This document shows, one piece after another, positions 6,837 through 7,068 of a stretch of 7,068 nt of DNA (positions are counted from its first letter, which is position 1; each line of letters starts with the position of its first letter). This stretch comes from Gemmatimonadota bacterium (GTDB lineage: Bacteria; Gemmatimonadota; Gemmatimonadetes; Palauibacterales; Palauibacteraceae). The stretch lies in contig JAENXO010000135.1 of NCBI GenBank assembly GCA_016649455.1, forward strand, positions 1-7,068. The letters run 5' to 3'. The position numbers and the translations under genes were made by a program. The notes under the pieces were generated by a model. It did not search any database, was not told the origin of the DNA, and was given only the letters and a program-made list of their open reading frames with translations.

Positions 6837-6852
6837 ACCGACACCATCCCAT

Positions 6853-6857
6853 GGAGG
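6853..6857 (+). promoter_or_regulatory. Ribosome binding site for the second DinB-like gene
   Basis: GGAGG lies five bases before the ATG at 6863. It rules against the in-frame ATG at 6851, which would sit inside the site and has no purine-rich tract of its own. Confidence 0.7.
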
Positions 6858-6862
6858 AAGAC

Positions 6863-7068
6863 ATGCCCATCAGTGCCTCTTTGCTGCCGGAATTCGACCA
6901 CGAGATGGCCAACACCAGGCGTACGCTGGAGCGGGTCCCTGACTCGGCATTCGACTGGAAGCCGCACGAGAAATCTCTCTCGATGCAGGACCTCGCATCG
7001 CACCTCGCGAACCTGCCGAGCTGGGTCTCGGTGACGGTCGAACACGACAGCATCGACATGGCCCCGCC
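6863..7068 (+). CDS. DinB-like protein, N-terminal fragment
   Basis: Only the first 68 residues are present, since the gene runs off the right edge. The pattern matches the start of DinB-superfamily proteins: a first helix (LLPEFDHEMANTRRTLERVP), the short DWKPHEKSLSM linker typical of the family, then the LASHLANLPSW helix. H47 of that helix is the expected first metal ligand. The DWKPHEKS motif differs from the earlier DinB-fold gene at 5251, so this is a separate subfamily rather than a recent tandem duplicate. The second and third histidines fall outside the window and cannot be checked. It lies 26 bases after the site-2 protease gene and likely shares its transcript. Confidence 0.78.
   Translation, partial: MPISASLLPEFDHEMANTRRTLERVPDSAFDWKPHEKSLSMQDLASHLANLPSWVSVTVEHDSIDMAP

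Noticed and set aside
1..7068. CRISPR arrays, tRNA/rRNA genes, transposases, phage genes, toxin-antitoxin or defence modules
   Set aside because: No repeat-spacer pattern, cloverleaf-like or rRNA sequence, or mobile-element or defence-family motif was seen on either strand; coding genes fill nearly all the space.

Overview
The window is 7,068 bases of GC-rich, densely packed bacterial chromosome with no sign of plasmid, phage or insertion-sequence content. Every gene belongs to a recognisable housekeeping or stress-type family. The mix (a secreted S9 peptidase with a WD40-like propeller, two DinB/DUF1572-type proteins, an FG-GAP protein, strong wobble G/C preference) would fit Gemmatimonadota, Acidobacteriota or a similar environmental lineage. 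No rRNA or marker gene is present, so that placement is only a guess.

Left part (1-1616, + strand): the C-terminal end of an FG-GAP/VCBS-repeat protein, then, 13 bases later, a multi-spanning membrane protein resembling GT-C glycosyltransferases of family 39.

Middle (1456-3932, - strand): a two-gene unit read leftwards. A secreted S9 prolyl-oligopeptidase-type serine peptidase is followed by a stand-alone Smr-domain protein, joined by a GTGA stop/start overlap. The Smr gene converges on the membrane-protein gene, and the two overlap tail to tail by 161 bases. Codon-position G/C counts show the overlap is shaped by the Smr frame, so the last 52 codons of the membrane protein look like unselected run-on.

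Right part (4052-7068, + strand): a 119-base divergent intergenic region, with an 8-bp inverted repeat, separates the peptidase from a tight run of six + strand genes. In order these are a hotdog (4HBT) thioesterase, a class I SAM methyltransferase, a DinB/DUF1572 four-helix metal-site protein, a YciH-type SUI1/eIF1-like factor with an N-terminal four-cysteine cluster, a minimal site-2 protease (M50), and the start of a second DinB-like protein cut by the window edge. Gaps are 4-46 bases and two junctions show strong Shine-Dalgarno sequences, so co-transcription is likely.

I see no CRISPR array, tRNA, mobile element or obvious defence system. The features most worth a second look are the convergent overlap, the Smr active-site loop insertion, the cysteine-bearing YciH, and the operon pairing two DinB-fold proteins with YciH and a site-2 protease.
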